A stretch of 64,000 nucleotides of DNA from Sinorhizobium meliloti (GTDB lineage: Bacteria; Pseudomonadota; Alphaproteobacteria; Rhizobiales; Rhizobiaceae): positions 2,978,501 to 3,042,500 of the forward strand of contig NZ_CP141212.1 of the NCBI RefSeq assembly GCF_035610345.1, read 5' to 3'. How positions within the stretch are numbered: position 1 is the first letter of the stretch; each line of letters begins with the position of its first letter. The notes beneath the pieces were generated by a model. It had not been told where the DNA came from. It did not search any database and saw only the letters and a program-made list of their open reading frames with translations. Below are positions 49,142-58,417 of the stretch, piece by piece. Position numbers and translations under genes: made by a program.

Positions 49142-49873
49142 CTACTTCCGCGCGAGGCTGAAGGAAAAATGGCTGCCGCGGTGGTAGTCGACGGAATAAA
49201 CGACCGGCACGCCGCTTGCATTGAAACAGGTCTCGCGGATCAGCAGCGCCGGCCCGAAATCCCGCAGATCGTTGCGCTCCACCACGTCCTCAGGAAGCAT
49301 CACTGCCGTGACCGTAGCAGCGGACATGCGCGGCCGGTGTCTGTACTGCTCGAGCAGATCGAGCAGGGAGCCGCCCCATTCGATGTCATAAAGACGGTTC
49401 GGAATGATGCTGCGCGGAATGTAGTCGAGACAATAGAGTATCGGCTCGTCCTTGTGCAGACGCAGCCGCTCGAGACGGATGACGCGTTCGCCATTTGCAA
49501 GCTGCAACTGCCCCGCCGTGACCGCGTCGGGCATTTCCTCGGCGATCGAGAGTACCTTGTTGACGGTCGCATAGCCATAATGGCGCGTCATGTCGGTGAC
49601 GCTCTCGAAGACGGTGATCGGCCTTTCGACATGGACCGCAGACATCGCCGACACGAACCGGCCACGGCCGTGCTCGACATAGATGACGCCATCCTGTTCC
49701 AGTAGTTTCAATGCCTCCCGCAGCGCCGGGCGGGAGATCCTGAAACGCTCCGTCAGCTGCGCCTCCGTCGGAAGCTTGTCGCCCGGAGCGAGCCCCTGCT
49801 CCCGGATCAGATCGGCGATGCGGTCGCGAAGCTGTATGACCAGGGTGCGCGTGTCGCGAAGCGGCTCGGGCAA
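49142..49873 (-). CDS. GntR-family (HutC/UTRA) regulator of the frl-like locus
   Basis: Winged-helix DNA-binding domain (about 10-80: LVIQLRDRIADLIREQGLAPGDKLPTEAQLTERF, ALREALKLLEQDGVIYVEHGRG) plus a UTRA ligand domain ending ETCFNASGVPVVYSVDYHRG. TTG 49873 is chosen: GGAG lies seven bases upstream and it gives 243 aa, the usual size. The open frame runs on to 50023 (293 aa), but that part covers palindromes that look like operators. It is divergent from the deglycase gene; sugar-phosphate control of the locus is inferred. Confidence 0.85.
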   Translation of the reverse strand: MPEPLRDTRTLVIQLRDRIADLIREQGLAPGDKLPTEAQLTERFRISRPALREALKLLEQDGVIYVEHGRGRFVSAMSAVHVERPITVFESVTDMTRHYGYATVNKVLSIAEEMPDAVTAGQLQLANGERVIRLERLRLHKDEPILYCLDYIPRSIIPNRLYDIEWGGSLLDLLEQYRHRPRMSAATVTAVMLPEDVVERNDLRDFGPALLIRETCFNASGVPVVYSVDYHRGSHFSFSLARK

Positions 49874-49909
49874 TTCCTCTCTCCAAATGACTGCAAAATA
49901 TGATCCTTC

Positions 49910-50050
49910 TTGTCTGACAAATCCAGGAAGGTCAAGGGACAGTTCATCTACCCTATATCCTTGCGGGAGCTCGCTGGCAGAAGGCGCATCCGGCCGATTA
50001 TCTCCCTTGACATTTTCAGACAATGTTGTCAGTTGTCTTACAACATTGTC
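49910..50050. promoter_or_regulatory. Candidate GntR operators between the regulator and frlB
   Basis: TTGTCTGACAA (49910-49920) is a palindrome. TTGTCTTACAA (50033-50043) differs by one base and lies between GACAATGTTGTC (50019-50030) and ACAACATTGTC (50040-50050). A TTGACA at 50007-50012 could be a -35 element for frlB. The same 11-mer with one mismatch lies upstream of the binding-protein gene, at 57178-57188. Confidence 0.55.
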
Positions 50051-50091
50051 GGCGGCAGCCGGCGATCGCCACCACCTGTCGAGAGAGAACC

Positions 50092-51105
50092 ATGCTGAAT
50101 TTTGACGAACAGAGATTTCTACGCATCCAGTCGGGCGCCGTCGCCCTGCGTCAACGCCTGGACGACGTCGTCGTCTCCTGCCTTGAAAAGGGCGCGGAGA
50201 ACGTCTTCTTCCTCGGGACCGGCGGTGCCGCCATTCTCATGCAGCCGGCCGCCCAGTTGCTCCAGCGCAGGTCGCGCTTTCCGGCCTTTATCGACCTGCC
50301 GGCCGAGCTCTTCATTACCGGTTCGGTCAACCTGACGGAAAAGTCGATCGTCGTCATACCCTCGCTCTCCGGCACGACCAAGGAGAGCGTGGCTCTGCTC
50401 GCAAAGGCGAAGGAGGCCGGCGCGACAGTCCTGTCGCTGGTGGGTCACGAGGAAACGCCCCTCGGCAAGGGTGGCACCCATGCCTTCGTCAACTTCGCCG
50501 AAGACGACACGTCCTGCGAGTCCTTCTACCTGCAGTCCCTGTTCATCGCGCTGTCTATCATGCGTCACCGCGGCGAGATCGAGAACTACGACCAGATCGC
50601 CGCTGAACTGGAACGACTTCCTGAGCTTCTCCTCGAAGTGAAGCGCGGCTACGAGGACAAGGCCGAGGCCTTCGCCCGTGTTCTGGCAGGCTCCGACTAC
50701 CACATCATCACAGGCGCCGGAAACGCCTGGCCCGAGGCATTCTACTACGGCATGTGCATCCTCGAAGAGATGCAGTGGATCCGGACACGCCCGGTCCATG
50801 CCTCGGACTTTTTCCATGGAACGCTCGAGCTCGTGGAAAAGGGCGTCAGCGTCATCCTCTTCAAGGGCGAGGACGCTCTGCGGCCGCTGGCCGACCGGGT
50901 GCAGAATTTCGCGCCCAACTACACGGACAGGCTGACCGTCCTCGACACGGCGGACTTTGCGCTGCCAGGCATTTCGCAAGAGGTGCGCGGCCTCGTTTCG
51001 CCCATCGTTCTCGCAACCGTGCTCGAGCGCATCAGCGCGCATCTCGAAGTGATGCGCAACCACCCGCTGACGACGCGGCGTTACTACAAGCGCGTAGCCT
51101 ATTGA
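50092..51105 (+). CDS. frlB: SIS-domain deglycase, FrlB-like
   Basis: 337 aa, two SIS domains, of the GlmS-isomerase-like branch that splits phosphorylated fructosyl-amino acids to glucose 6-phosphate and amino acid. Motifs: VFFLGTGGAAILMQPAAQLL, IPSLSGTTKESVALLAKAKEAGA and HASDFFHGTLELVEKG; the last carries the acid/base region of FrlB-type deglycases. ATG 50092 is the start. The kinase gene follows 78 bases later. The exact amino-acid part of the substrate cannot be read from sequence. Confidence 0.8.
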   Translation: MLNFDEQRFLRIQSGAVALRQRLDDVVVSCLEKGAENVFFLGTGGAAILMQPAAQLLQRRSRFPAFIDLPAELFITGSVNLTEKSIVVIPSLSGTTKESVALLAKAKEAGATVLSLVGHEETPLGKGGTHAFVNFAEDDTSCESFYLQSLFIALSIMRHRGEIENYDQIAAELERLPELLLEVKRGYEDKAEAFARVLAGSDYHIITGAGNAWPEAFYYGMCILEEMQWIRTRPVHASDFFHGTLELVEKGVSVILFKGEDALRPLADRVQNFAPNYTDRLTVLDTADFALPGISQEVRGLVSPIVLATVLERISAHLEVMRNHPLTTRRYYKRVAY

Positions 51106-51182
51106 GCATAGACGCCCAATGAACTAGCACGGTCGCGACTGCTCCGGCATTCGCGGCCCTGCTGGCGAAACAAGAGAATTCC

Positions 51183-51995
51183 ATGACCAGATTCCGATTT
51201 GCGGCCGTCGGCGACAATTGCATCGACCGCTATCGCGCGCCGCTTAGCCAATCCTATGTCGGCGGCAACGCTATCAATGTCGCCGTTCAACTTGCAAGGC
51301 TCGGCCACGGATCCTTCTATTTCGGCGCCGTCGGCCGCGATTCCGACGGCGCCCAGGTTCGCCGCCTGCTGCTCGCGAACGGCGTCAATGTCGACCACTT
51401 GCTCGTGCGCGACACCAACACGGCCTACACGGATATCGACGTGACACCTGCCGGCGACCGCATCTTCGTTCATGAAGACTTCGGCGCCTGTGCCGGATAC
51501 CGCCCCGATGCCGGCGAGATCGAGCTGCTGAAGACCATGGACCATGTGCATATCGGCTGGCTGGACGACGGCGGCCTGTTGCGCCGTGCGCTATCTGCCG
51601 CAGGCGTCAGCATCTCCCAGGACGTCTCGGTCAATGCGGCAGCCGCAGATCTCAACGTCGACGGCCTTTCGATCGCCTTCGGTTCGGCCGGCGAGGACGA
51701 AAGCAGTGCAGAGAGGCTGGCCGGCGAATTTCTCGCGCGGGGAGCCCGCCTTGCGGTGGTCACGCGTGGTGCGCTCGGCTCGCTCGCGAGCGACGGCACC
51801 AATATCGCGTCTGCCGGCATTCGCCCGGTCGAAGTCGTGGACACGACCGGCGCCGGCGACAGCTTTATCGCCGGCTTCATCGCCGCCCGCCTGGAAGGGC
51901 GCACCCTTGCCGCATGCCTCGCAGCAGGCAGGGACCTGGCCGCGAATACCTGTACGCATGTCGGCGGCTTCCCGCAGGAACCGCAATCGATCTGA
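51183..51995 (+). CDS. frlD: PfkB-family sugar kinase, fructoselysine kinase-like
   Basis: 270 aa. FAAVGDNCIDRY, GGNAINVAVQLARLG and the catalytic VVDTTGAGDSFIAGFIAARLEG are the PfkB signatures; the short N-terminus with DNCIDRY is like FrlD, fructoselysine 6-kinase. It is expected to phosphorylate a fructosyl-amino acid before the deglycase cleaves it. Paired with frlB in one transcription unit. Confidence 0.8.
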   Translation: MTRFRFAAVGDNCIDRYRAPLSQSYVGGNAINVAVQLARLGHGSFYFGAVGRDSDGAQVRRLLLANGVNVDHLLVRDTNTAYTDIDVTPAGDRIFVHEDFGACAGYRPDAGEIELLKTMDHVHIGWLDDGGLLRRALSAAGVSISQDVSVNAAAADLNVDGLSIAFGSAGEDESSAERLAGEFLARGARLAVVTRGALGSLASDGTNIASAGIRPVEVVDTTGAGDSFIAGFIAARLEGRTLAACLAAGRDLAANTCTHVGGFPQEPQSI

Positions 51996-51996
51996 C

Positions 51997-52149
51997 GTCG
52001 GCTTGCCTGCGTTGCCGGTGCCATCGCCGGGAACGGCGGATCAATGGGGTCGCGTCGCCGCCATCGCCGCGCAACACCAACTTACCCTGGTCACTCGCAA
52101 CACCAAAGACTTTGAAACGACCGGAGTGCGTTTGTTCAACCCCATGGTC
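51997..52149 (+). pseudogene. Remnant of a VapC/FitB-type PIN toxin gene
   Basis: Directly after frlD one frame reads LPALPVPSPGTADQWGRVAA then IAAQHQLTLVTRNTKDFETTG and VRLFNPM, the C-terminal end of a PIN-domain toxin. The N-terminal half, with the first catalytic acids, is absent and an internal part seems deleted. No antitoxin was found. Confidence 0.6.
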
Positions 52150-52246
52150 CGAGGGAGGCGATGCGTGACCCCGTATCGCCCTCTGTGCCTGCACCGACAA
52201 CCGGCACCGCCAGCGGCGACGGCAGCGCACAGTCCTGCGATATGCA

Positions 52247-53002
52247 TCAGTGCAGGAGCTGGCTGAGGAACAGGCTCGCCCGATCCGTCTTCGGATGCGC
52301 GAAGAATTCGTCCGGTTCGCCCTCTTCGACGATGCGGCCCTGATCCATGAAGATCACCCGATCGGCGACTTGGCGTGCGAAGCCCATTTCGTGGGTGACG
52401 CAGACCATCGTCATGCCCTCGTTTGCGAGCGCCACCATGGTGTCCAGCACTTCCTTGACCATTTCAGGGTCGAGTGCAGAGGTCGGCTCGTCGAAGAGCA
52501 TGACCTTCGGATTCATGCAGAGCGCCCGCGCGATCGCGACGCGCTGTTGCTGTCCGCCCGAAAGCTGGCCCGGATATTTGTTCGCCTGCTCCGGAATGCG
52601 CACGCGGTTGAGATAGTCCATCGCGATCTCCGTCGCCTGGGCGCGCGGCAAGCGCTTGACCCACATCGGCGCCAGAATACAGTTTTCGAGGATCGTCAGG
52701 TGCGGGAAGAGATTGAACTGCTGAAACACCATTCCCACTTCGCGCCTGATGGCATCCACCTTGCGCTCATCTTCGCCGACTTCGACGCCACCGACGACGA
52801 TGCGGCCCTGCTGATGCGCCTCGAGCCGGTTGACGCAGCGGATCAGCGTCGACTTGCCGGAACCGGAGGGTCCGCAGATGACGACCTTCTCCCGCGGCGC
52901 GATGGACAGGTTGATATCGTCAAGGGCATGATACTGGCCGTACCACTTATGTACGCCGCTGAGCGTGATCTCCGGCGAAGCGATGTCGATCGATGTGGGC
53001 AT
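52247..53002 (-). CDS. Polar amino acid ABC transporter ATPase
   Basis: 251 aa, GlnQ/HisP class. Walker [13 protein letters not shown]-loop [22 protein letters not shown], signature [14 protein letters not shown], Walker [13 protein letters not shown] and H-loop VTHEMGFA are all intact. ATG 53002 is the start. It forms a leftward unit with permease and binding-protein genes upstream, separated by a DMT transporter. Likely substrate: a fructosyl-amino acid or its amino acid, from context. Confidence 0.9.
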   Translation of the reverse strand: MPTSIDIASPEITLSGVHKWYGQYHALDDINLSIAPREKVVICGPSGSGKSTLIRCVNRLEAHQQGRIVVGGVEVGEDERKVDAIRREVGMVFQQFNLFPHLTILENCILAPMWVKRLPRAQATEIAMDYLNRVRIPEQANKYPGQLSGGQQQRVAIARALCMNPKVMLFDEPTSALDPEMVKEVLDTMVALANEGMTMVCVTHEMGFARQVADRVIFMDQGRIVEEGEPDEFFAHPKTDRASLFLSQLLH

Positions 53003-53016
53003 TGTTGTCTCCAGGA

Positions 53017-53898
53017 TTATTTCAGGACGAGCCAGCCGGAAAGTACGATGACGAGGGCGCCCGCGACCGTGTGGAGTTCGATGGGGGCGGCAAAGAACAG
53101 CGCCCCGTAGAGGCAGCCCCAGACGATCTGGCTGTATTGGAAAGGCGCAACCACCGAGGCGTCGCCCATGCGGAAGGCGCGCACCAGCAGCAGATGACCG
53201 CCGAGCATGAAGAGGCCGGCGAAGAAGGCGATCAGCAGATCGCCCGGCCCGACCGACGCCAATCCGCCGCCGATCGACGCAACCGCCAGCGCGACCGCCG
53301 CGAGCACGACGAGCAGCGTCGAGACGAGGGCAAGGTCGCTCTCCGTCGCCCTGGCGCGCCGCAGCAGCACGAGCGAGAGCGCAAAGACGAGAGCCGACCC
53401 CGCCGCCGCGGCGTGGCCCGGATTGAGCGGCGCGATCCCCGGCCTGAGCGCAACCGCAACGCCGAGGAAGCCGACGACCACGCCACACCAGGCAACGATG
53501 GACAGGCGTTCCGCAAGCAGGGCGAAGGCCAGCACCGCCACAAGAACCGGAGTGAGGAAGGCGAGCAGATAGGCTTCCGACAACGGCAGCACCGAAAATG
53601 CGTAGTGGATCAGGAGCGTATCGACGGCGAGCAGGAACGCCCTCAAGAGCGCAAGCCCCGGATGACGCGGTCTGAGCGATGCCGTGGTGCCGGTGACGCC
53701 GGCGTAGACGGCAAGCATCGCGAGCGCCGCGAGCGTCACCATGAAGGTCACCTGCGGCACGTCGAAGCGCTCTGCGAGAAGCTTCACCAGCACATCCGTG
53801 CCCGAAAAGACGGCGAACGCCAGGAGACCCAGGGCGGCAGCGCGCAGGTTGCGCGGCATGCCGGCCGCGGCCGGCGCGACCGTCGCGTCAACGGACAT
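53017..53898 (-). CDS. EamA/DMT-family transporter
   Basis: 293 aa, ten predicted helices in two EamA repeats ([45 protein letters not shown]). It overlaps the permease gene by 11 bases and lies 14 bases before the ATPase, so it is transcribed in the middle of the ABC transporter operon. Efflux of an amino acid released by the deglycase is an attractive but untested idea. Confidence 0.82.
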   Translation of the reverse strand: MSVDATVAPAAAGMPRNLRAAALGLLAFAVFSGTDVLVKLLAERFDVPQVTFMVTLAALAMLAVYAGVTGTTASLRPRHPGLALLRAFLLAVDTLLIHYAFSVLPLSEAYLLAFLTPVLVAVLAFALLAERLSIVAWCGVVVGFLGVAVALRPGIAPLNPGHAAAAGSALVFALSLVLLRRARATESDLALVSTLLVVLAAVALAVASIGGGLASVGPGDLLIAFFAGLFMLGGHLLLVRAFRMGDASVVAPFQYSQIVWGCLYGALFFAAPIELHTVAGALVIVLSGWLVLK

Positions 53899-54859
53899 TG
53901 AAGCGTCCGAACCGTGCTTCGATGCGCGATTGCATATATTCGAGGCCGATCGAAAGGATCCAGTAGATCATCGAGGCCGTGATCAGCATTTCGATGTGGC
54001 GGAACTCGGTCTGTCCCTGGGTGCGGGCGAGATACATCAGCTCCCAGACGCCGACGACGGAGATCAGCGAGGAATCCTTCAGCATCGCGATGAACTGGTT
54101 TCCGGTCGGTGGGATGATCACACGCATCGCCTGCGGCAGGATCACCAGGCCCATCGTCTGGCTCGGGTTCAAGCCGAGCGCGGTCGCGCCTTCCGTCTGC
54201 CCCCGCGGGATGCTCTCGATCCCGGCCCGGAAGATTTCGGTCATATAGGCGCCGTAGCACAGCGAGAGCGCGAGGATGCCGGCCGGCACGGCGCTGATGA
54301 CGTAGCCCACCTGCGGCAAACCGAGATAGATGATATAGATCTGCATCAGGAGCGGCAGGCCGCGAAACAGCGACGTGTAAAAGGTGGCGAGGCCGTAGAT
54401 AACACCGTTCTTCGACAGTTTCGCAATCGCGCCCACAAGCGCGATGACTGTCGCGACGGCGATCGAGATCACCGAGATGTAGAGCGTGGTGACAACGCCC
54501 TGCGAAATCAGGAAGCTGATCTTCTTTGCGATGAAGGCAAAGGAAAGATTGAAGGAATAGAAGAAGAGCATCAGCAGCGCGAAGAGCTCCAGCCAGACGC
54601 CGACCACCTGCCAGGGGCGAGGCAGCTGCCGCAGGGCCTTCCAGTTCAGCGCCGCTATCACGGCGATCATCACCGCGCTGACCAGCCGCCCGAGCGCGGG
54701 ATTGGCGGCCAGCCACTCCGAGCTTGTCGGCAGCACGAGCCCGATCCAGGCCGGGCTTACACCCAGGCTGTAGATCGTCAGGGTTATCAGCGCGAGCAGG
54801 AGAAACGTCCCGGTGCGCCGCGCTGCATCCGGATACGTCAGAATCATACGACCGATCAT
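53888..54859 (-). CDS. Polar amino acid ABC transporter permease
   Basis: 323 aa, HisMQ class, longer than the usual about 230 because of three or four extra N-terminal helices (about 15-100). The core has TLYISVISIAVATVIALVGAIAKLS and the EAA loop EGATALGLNPSQTMGLVILPQAMRVIIPPTGNQF. A single permease suggests a homodimer. ATG 54859 is the start. Confidence 0.9.
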   Translation of the reverse strand: MIGRMILTYPDAARRTGTFLLLALITLTIYSLGVSPAWIGLVLPTSSEWLAANPALGRLVSAVMIAVIAALNWKALRQLPRPWQVVGVWLELFALLMLFFYSFNLSFAFIAKKISFLISQGVVTTLYISVISIAVATVIALVGAIAKLSKNGVIYGLATFYTSLFRGLPLLMQIYIIYLGLPQVGYVISAVPAGILALSLCYGAYMTEIFRAGIESIPRGQTEGATALGLNPSQTMGLVILPQAMRVIIPPTGNQFIAMLKDSSLISVVGVWELMYLARTQGQTEFRHIEMLITASMIYWILSIGLEYMQSRIEARFGRFNVR

Positions 54860-54876
54860 TTGGTTCTCTCCGGCAT

Positions 54877-56157
54877 TCAGGCCGCGCTCTCGCGCCACCA
54901 GTCTTGAGCTTGCAGTTTCCAATAGGTGAGCTGGGCCACCGCCAGCCCGGCATAGCCGCCGGCCCAGACGAGCCCGAAGGGCTTGAACAGCTTGTAGCGG
55001 TCGGACTGACCCAGAATGCCTTCGGCCACCAGCTTTCCGCCGATGGCGGTCGTGTTCAGCCCGTGACCGCCAAAGGCCGTGCAATGCCATACTCCGGCTT
55101 GCATCTCGCCGATCTGTGGCATGAGGTGGCGCGCATAGGACATCAGTCCCGACCAGGCGAGCTCGGTCTTCAGATCCTTGAGCTGCGGATAGGTCCCGAC
55201 CATTTCGCGCCGCAGTTCGCCGGCCAAAGCTGCCGGCGAAGCCGCGCGGGTGGTGATGCGCCCGCCCCAAAGTAGGCGTTTCCCGCCTTCGACGAGGCGG
55301 TAGTAGTCGCCGGCGCGGCGGTTGTCGCCGATCGCGTCCGTGGTGGCGATGGCGGTACGGATGAGTTCCGGCGCTTCCTCGCTCAGCATGACATAGGTCG
55401 CGATCGGCAGGAACGAACGTTTCAGCCGTCCGTTCAAAGGACCCGTGTAACCGCCGGTGGTGAACACGACATGACGCGCTCTGACACTTCCACCCGACGT
55501 GGACACCGTCTTCTCGGCACTGTCGAGCACGCTCCCGGTCGCGGCCGAGCCCTCATAGATCCGGCCGCCAAGGCGTTCGATCTCGCGCGCCAGTCCGCGA
55601 AGATAGTTGAGCGGGTGCATGTGGAAGGCTTTGCGGTCGCGCAAGGCGTGGAAATACCGGTTCGACTTCAACACCGAACGGACCTCGTCGGTGGAGAGAT
55701 AGTCGAGTTCATAGCCGTAGATGCGTCTCATCTCGTCGGCATGCGCCTTCAGGCTGCCGCCCTCGTCGTAGCGCAATACGCTCGTGATGCCGGGCTGCGG
55801 CCTCGCCTCCTCGATCTTCAGCGTCTCGATCGTTTCGCGAACGAATTCGACGCCTTCGATCGAAAGCCGGTGTATCTGTCGCGCCGCTTCGGTCCCGGCC
55901 ATCCGGGCGATGTTGTCGCTGCCGGTGGCAAAACCCGGGCTGACGAAACCGCCATTGCGGCCGGAGGCCCCGAAACCGACGCTTTCGGCTTCGAGAACGA
56001 TGACCGACTGTCCGGCGCGCGCCAGCTGCAACGCCGTCGTCAGACCGGCGAGCCCGCCGCCGATGATTACGCTATCGCATTCGACCATCCCGGAGAGGGC
56101 CGGCCTGACATTCGTTTCGGCTATTGTCTGTTTGTAATAGGTATTGGGATAGGACAT
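54877..56157 (-). CDS. FAD-dependent oxidoreductase, DAO/PuuB-like
   Basis: 426 aa. FAD motif SVIIGGGLAGLTTALQLARAGQSVIVLEAESVGFGASGRNGG and the C-terminal ALGGHGL-type contact TAFGGHGLNTTAIGGKLVAEG. Resembles the gamma-glutamylputrescine-oxidase group and amadoriase-like oxidoreductases found beside uptake genes. It might oxidise a fructosyl-amino acid or the freed amine. Starts at 56157, 67 bases after the binding-protein gene. Confidence 0.82.
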   Translation of the reverse strand: MSYPNTYYKQTIAETNVRPALSGMVECDSVIIGGGLAGLTTALQLARAGQSVIVLEAESVGFGASGRNGGFVSPGFATGSDNIARMAGTEAARQIHRLSIEGVEFVRETIETLKIEEARPQPGITSVLRYDEGGSLKAHADEMRRIYGYELDYLSTDEVRSVLKSNRYFHALRDRKAFHMHPLNYLRGLAREIERLGGRIYEGSAATGSVLDSAEKTVSTSGGSVRARHVVFTTGGYTGPLNGRLKRSFLPIATYVMLSEEAPELIRTAIATTDAIGDNRRAGDYYRLVEGGKRLLWGGRITTRAASPAALAGELRREMVGTYPQLKDLKTELAWSGLMSYARHLMPQIGEMQAGVWHCTAFGGHGLNTTAIGGKLVAEGILGQSDRYKLFKPFGLVWAGGYAGLAVAQLTYWKLQAQDWWRESAA

Positions 56158-56224
56158 TTTCTCTCGCCCGTCGACCGCGGTGGCAAGGCGGAGGGGCAGC
56201 GAGCCGCCCCCCGCAGGTATCGGT

Positions 56225-57052
56225 TCAGTCGGCGCTATAGTCCTTGCCGTACCACTTGGTGGTCAGCGTCGCGAGCGTGCCGTCCTTCTTCATCTCGTCG
56301 ATGATGGCGCCAACCTTCTTCGTCCACTCCGGATCGACCTTTTCGGCGATGACCACCAACGGCTCCCTGAAGGCATACTCGCCCTCGAGGACGCGCAGCG
56401 GATAACCGTTTTTCATCGCGTTGAGCGCTGTCTGCTCCGGCGCGATGACGGCATCGAGGCGCACACCGTCGCCAAGACGCAGATCGTCGAAGGGCAACAT
56501 GGAATCGGCAAAGGTGCGGACCTCGCCCGGCTCGATCTTGTATTCGATCGGCGGCAGGCCCGGCGCATCGATCTCGAGCCGGCGGCGAATGAAATCTTCC
56601 GACGTGGTCGCCGTTTCGACGCCGATGATCTTGCCGTTCAGGTCTGCGACGGATTTCGCCTGGCTGTCCTTGTGCAGCACGTAAACATAGGGGCTGAAGT
56701 AATAGATGCCGACGAAATCGATGACCTGAGCACGCGCCTTTGTCGGGGTGACGGAGCCAACACCCAAATCGTAGCGCCCTTGCCAGCGGCCGCCGGTCAA
56801 GGTCGCCCAGTCGGGCGTTTCGAAGCTCACTTCGACACCAAGGCGCTTTGCGATCTCCTTCGAGACGTCGATATCGAAACCGACCAGCTCGTTGCTGTCG
56901 TCGAGATAGCTCTGGGGCGGCCAGCCGCTATTGGTGGCGACCACCATGGCCTTCTTGCCCATGACGCGGTCGAGCGTCTCACCCGCCTGTGCGGCGGTTA
57001 CGAACGCCAGTGCGGCAACGCCGATAGCGACCTTTGCAATTAGTCCTTTCAC
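56225..57052 (-). CDS. Amino acid ABC transporter, periplasmic binding protein
   Basis: 275 aa. Signal peptide with cleavage near AQA-GET; PBPb fold with VVATNSGWPPQSYLDDSNELVGFDIDV and SVTPTKARAQVIDFVGIYYFSPYVYVL. First gene of the leftward transport operon. A near-copy of the 11-bp palindrome found before frlB lies about 125 bases upstream of its start. Substrate, from context, may be a fructosyl-amino acid. Confidence 0.88.
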   Translation of the reverse strand: MKGLIAKVAIGVAALAFVTAAQAGETLDRVMGKKAMVVATNSGWPPQSYLDDSNELVGFDIDVSKEIAKRLGVEVSFETPDWATLTGGRWQGRYDLGVGSVTPTKARAQVIDFVGIYYFSPYVYVLHKDSQAKSVADLNGKIIGVETATTSEDFIRRRLEIDAPGLPPIEYKIEPGEVRTFADSMLPFDDLRLGDGVRLDAVIAPEQTALNAMKNGYPLRVLEGEYAFREPLVVIAEKVDPEWTKKVGAIIDEMKKDGTLATLTTKWYGKDYSAD

Positions 57053-57080
57053 GCAATCCTCCTCTTCGATCGGTCAGTCC

Positions 57081-57125
57081 TACAGCGTCGCTTGCCTCGC
57101 AAGCACGGAAAAGTCGCTGTAGCAC
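57081..57125. repeat. Dispersed palindromic repeat, copy 3
   Basis: TACAGCGTCGCTTGC, a loop, GCAAGC and GTCGCTGTAGCAC form a two-part hairpin with the same plan as 35351-35398. It lies 30 bases upstream of the binding-protein start, within its leader or promoter. Confidence 0.65.
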
Positions 57126-57177
57126 GTCGACTTTGCTGCATGATCTGCGGAACATGCAGCGTTCTCCCAGTTATAAG

Positions 57178-57188
57178 ATGTCTGACAA
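57178..57188. promoter_or_regulatory. Candidate GntR operator upstream of the transport operon
   Basis: ATGTCTGACAA differs at one position from the palindrome TTGTCTGACAA at 49910-49920. Its place suggests that the same regulator controls transport and catabolic genes. The rest of the 387-base gap to the epimerase gene end shows no gene. Confidence 0.5.
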
Positions 57189-57439
57189 CTGAATTAGTAA
57201 ATCCTACTGACGCGGTGTCAAGGCCGCATGGCGCACGGGTCCATGAAACGAAATGATGAGACGATGCGAATCGGTGATGGACTCCGCCGGAGCGCGACGG
57301 ATAAGGCGGTGTTGAGAGCGACGGAGTGGAGCAGGCTCTACACACTGTCCCGAAAGCGCGCCAAGGAGTGGACGCGGAGAGGCGGGGGCGGCTTCCGCCT
57401 GAGCCCCGCCTCGCATGTGACGAGCACTTCACATAGGGA

Positions 57440-58354
57440 TCACTCGGCGGCCGTTGCGGTACGGCCGCCATTGGACTGCATCAGCCCTTGCGCACGTTTC
57501 AGGCATTCGGCCTGTTCGTTGCGATAGCGCGGCCCGATCTCCATCATCAACACGGTCTCCGGGAGGAAAGTCAGTTCACGGAAGATATCCTCCCAGTCGA
57601 TGTCGCCCCAGCCGAGCGGCATATGCAGGTCGCCGATGCCGAGTGCCGTCGCCTCCTGCGGATAGAACGCCTGGTAAAAGGCCTGCGGGCGGCCGAAGGA
57701 ATCGTGGACGTGGAGATGACCGGCAACGGGCGCCATGGCGCGGATCTGATCGCGAAAATTCAAACCGCGATAGGTGGACTCGATATAGGCATGACTGAAG
57801 TCGATCAGCGCCACCAGATTGGAATGGTCGACGGCCCTCACCGTCTCGGCGATCTCGGCCGGTGTCTGGCGATACTGTCCCGGTGCCGTCGAAAAGATAT
57901 TTTCGAGCGCTATGCGCACGCCGTAGGGCCGTGCGAATTCCGCGAGCTCGAACAAAGCGTCACGCTCGCGCCGGTCTGCCTCCGCCCGCTCGAAAAGCTG
58001 CTCGGCACGCAGGTGACCGCCGTGCTGAACGATGATGCCGGCGCCGATGCGATCGCAGATCTCGACCAGGGCCTTTGCCGCCCCCAGTTGATAGCCCGCC
58101 GTTGCCGGATCCATGAAGTTCGAGGAAACGAGACCGTGAACCGTGTAGCGAAAGGGAAACCGGCGGGTCAGCGCCACAAGCCGCTCCACGCGCTCCTTGA
58201 TCAATCTTCCGCCGGCGATGAGGTCGATGCTGGTCAGGCCAAGTTCGACCGTGTCGACGCCGAGTTCCCTCAGTCGGCGCAGGTCGACCTCCAGGCTCTC
58301 CAGTTCGCCGTCGACGGAACCCGAACTGAAGCCGGTTGCGATGATATTGCTCAT
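57440..58354 (-). CDS. Sugar phosphate isomerase/epimerase, TIM barrel
   Basis: 304 aa, AP-endonuclease-2/xylose-isomerase-like barrel. Metal-site residues are likely in VQHGGHL, IALENIF, LIDFSHAYIES and GHLHVHDSFG. It may interconvert a sugar or sugar derivative in the same pathway as the neighbours, for example epimerising an Amadori sugar; this is inference from context. It runs leftwards, about 64 bases after the phosphodiesterase gene. Confidence 0.8.
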   Translation of the reverse strand: MSNIIATGFSSGSVDGELESLEVDLRRLRELGVDTVELGLTSIDLIAGGRLIKERVERLVALTRRFPFRYTVHGLVSSNFMDPATAGYQLGAAKALVEICDRIGAGIIVQHGGHLRAEQLFERAEADRRERDALFELAEFARPYGVRIALENIFSTAPGQYRQTPAEIAETVRAVDHSNLVALIDFSHAYIESTYRGLNFRDQIRAMAPVAGHLHVHDSFGRPQAFYQAFYPQEATALGIGDLHMPLGWGDIDWEDIFRELTFLPETVLMMEIGPRYRNEQAECLKRAQGLMQSNGGRTATAAE

Positions 58355-58417
58355 TGACTGTCCCCATTGAGATGACCGGCTGCGACCGGACTGGAAAATA
58401 CACGCTGTCGGAAACCG

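Noticed and set aside
57228..57527. 99-codon plus-strand frame in the gap between the binding-protein and epimerase genes
   Set aside because: No binding site or similarity, and it runs into the 3' end of the epimerase gene.
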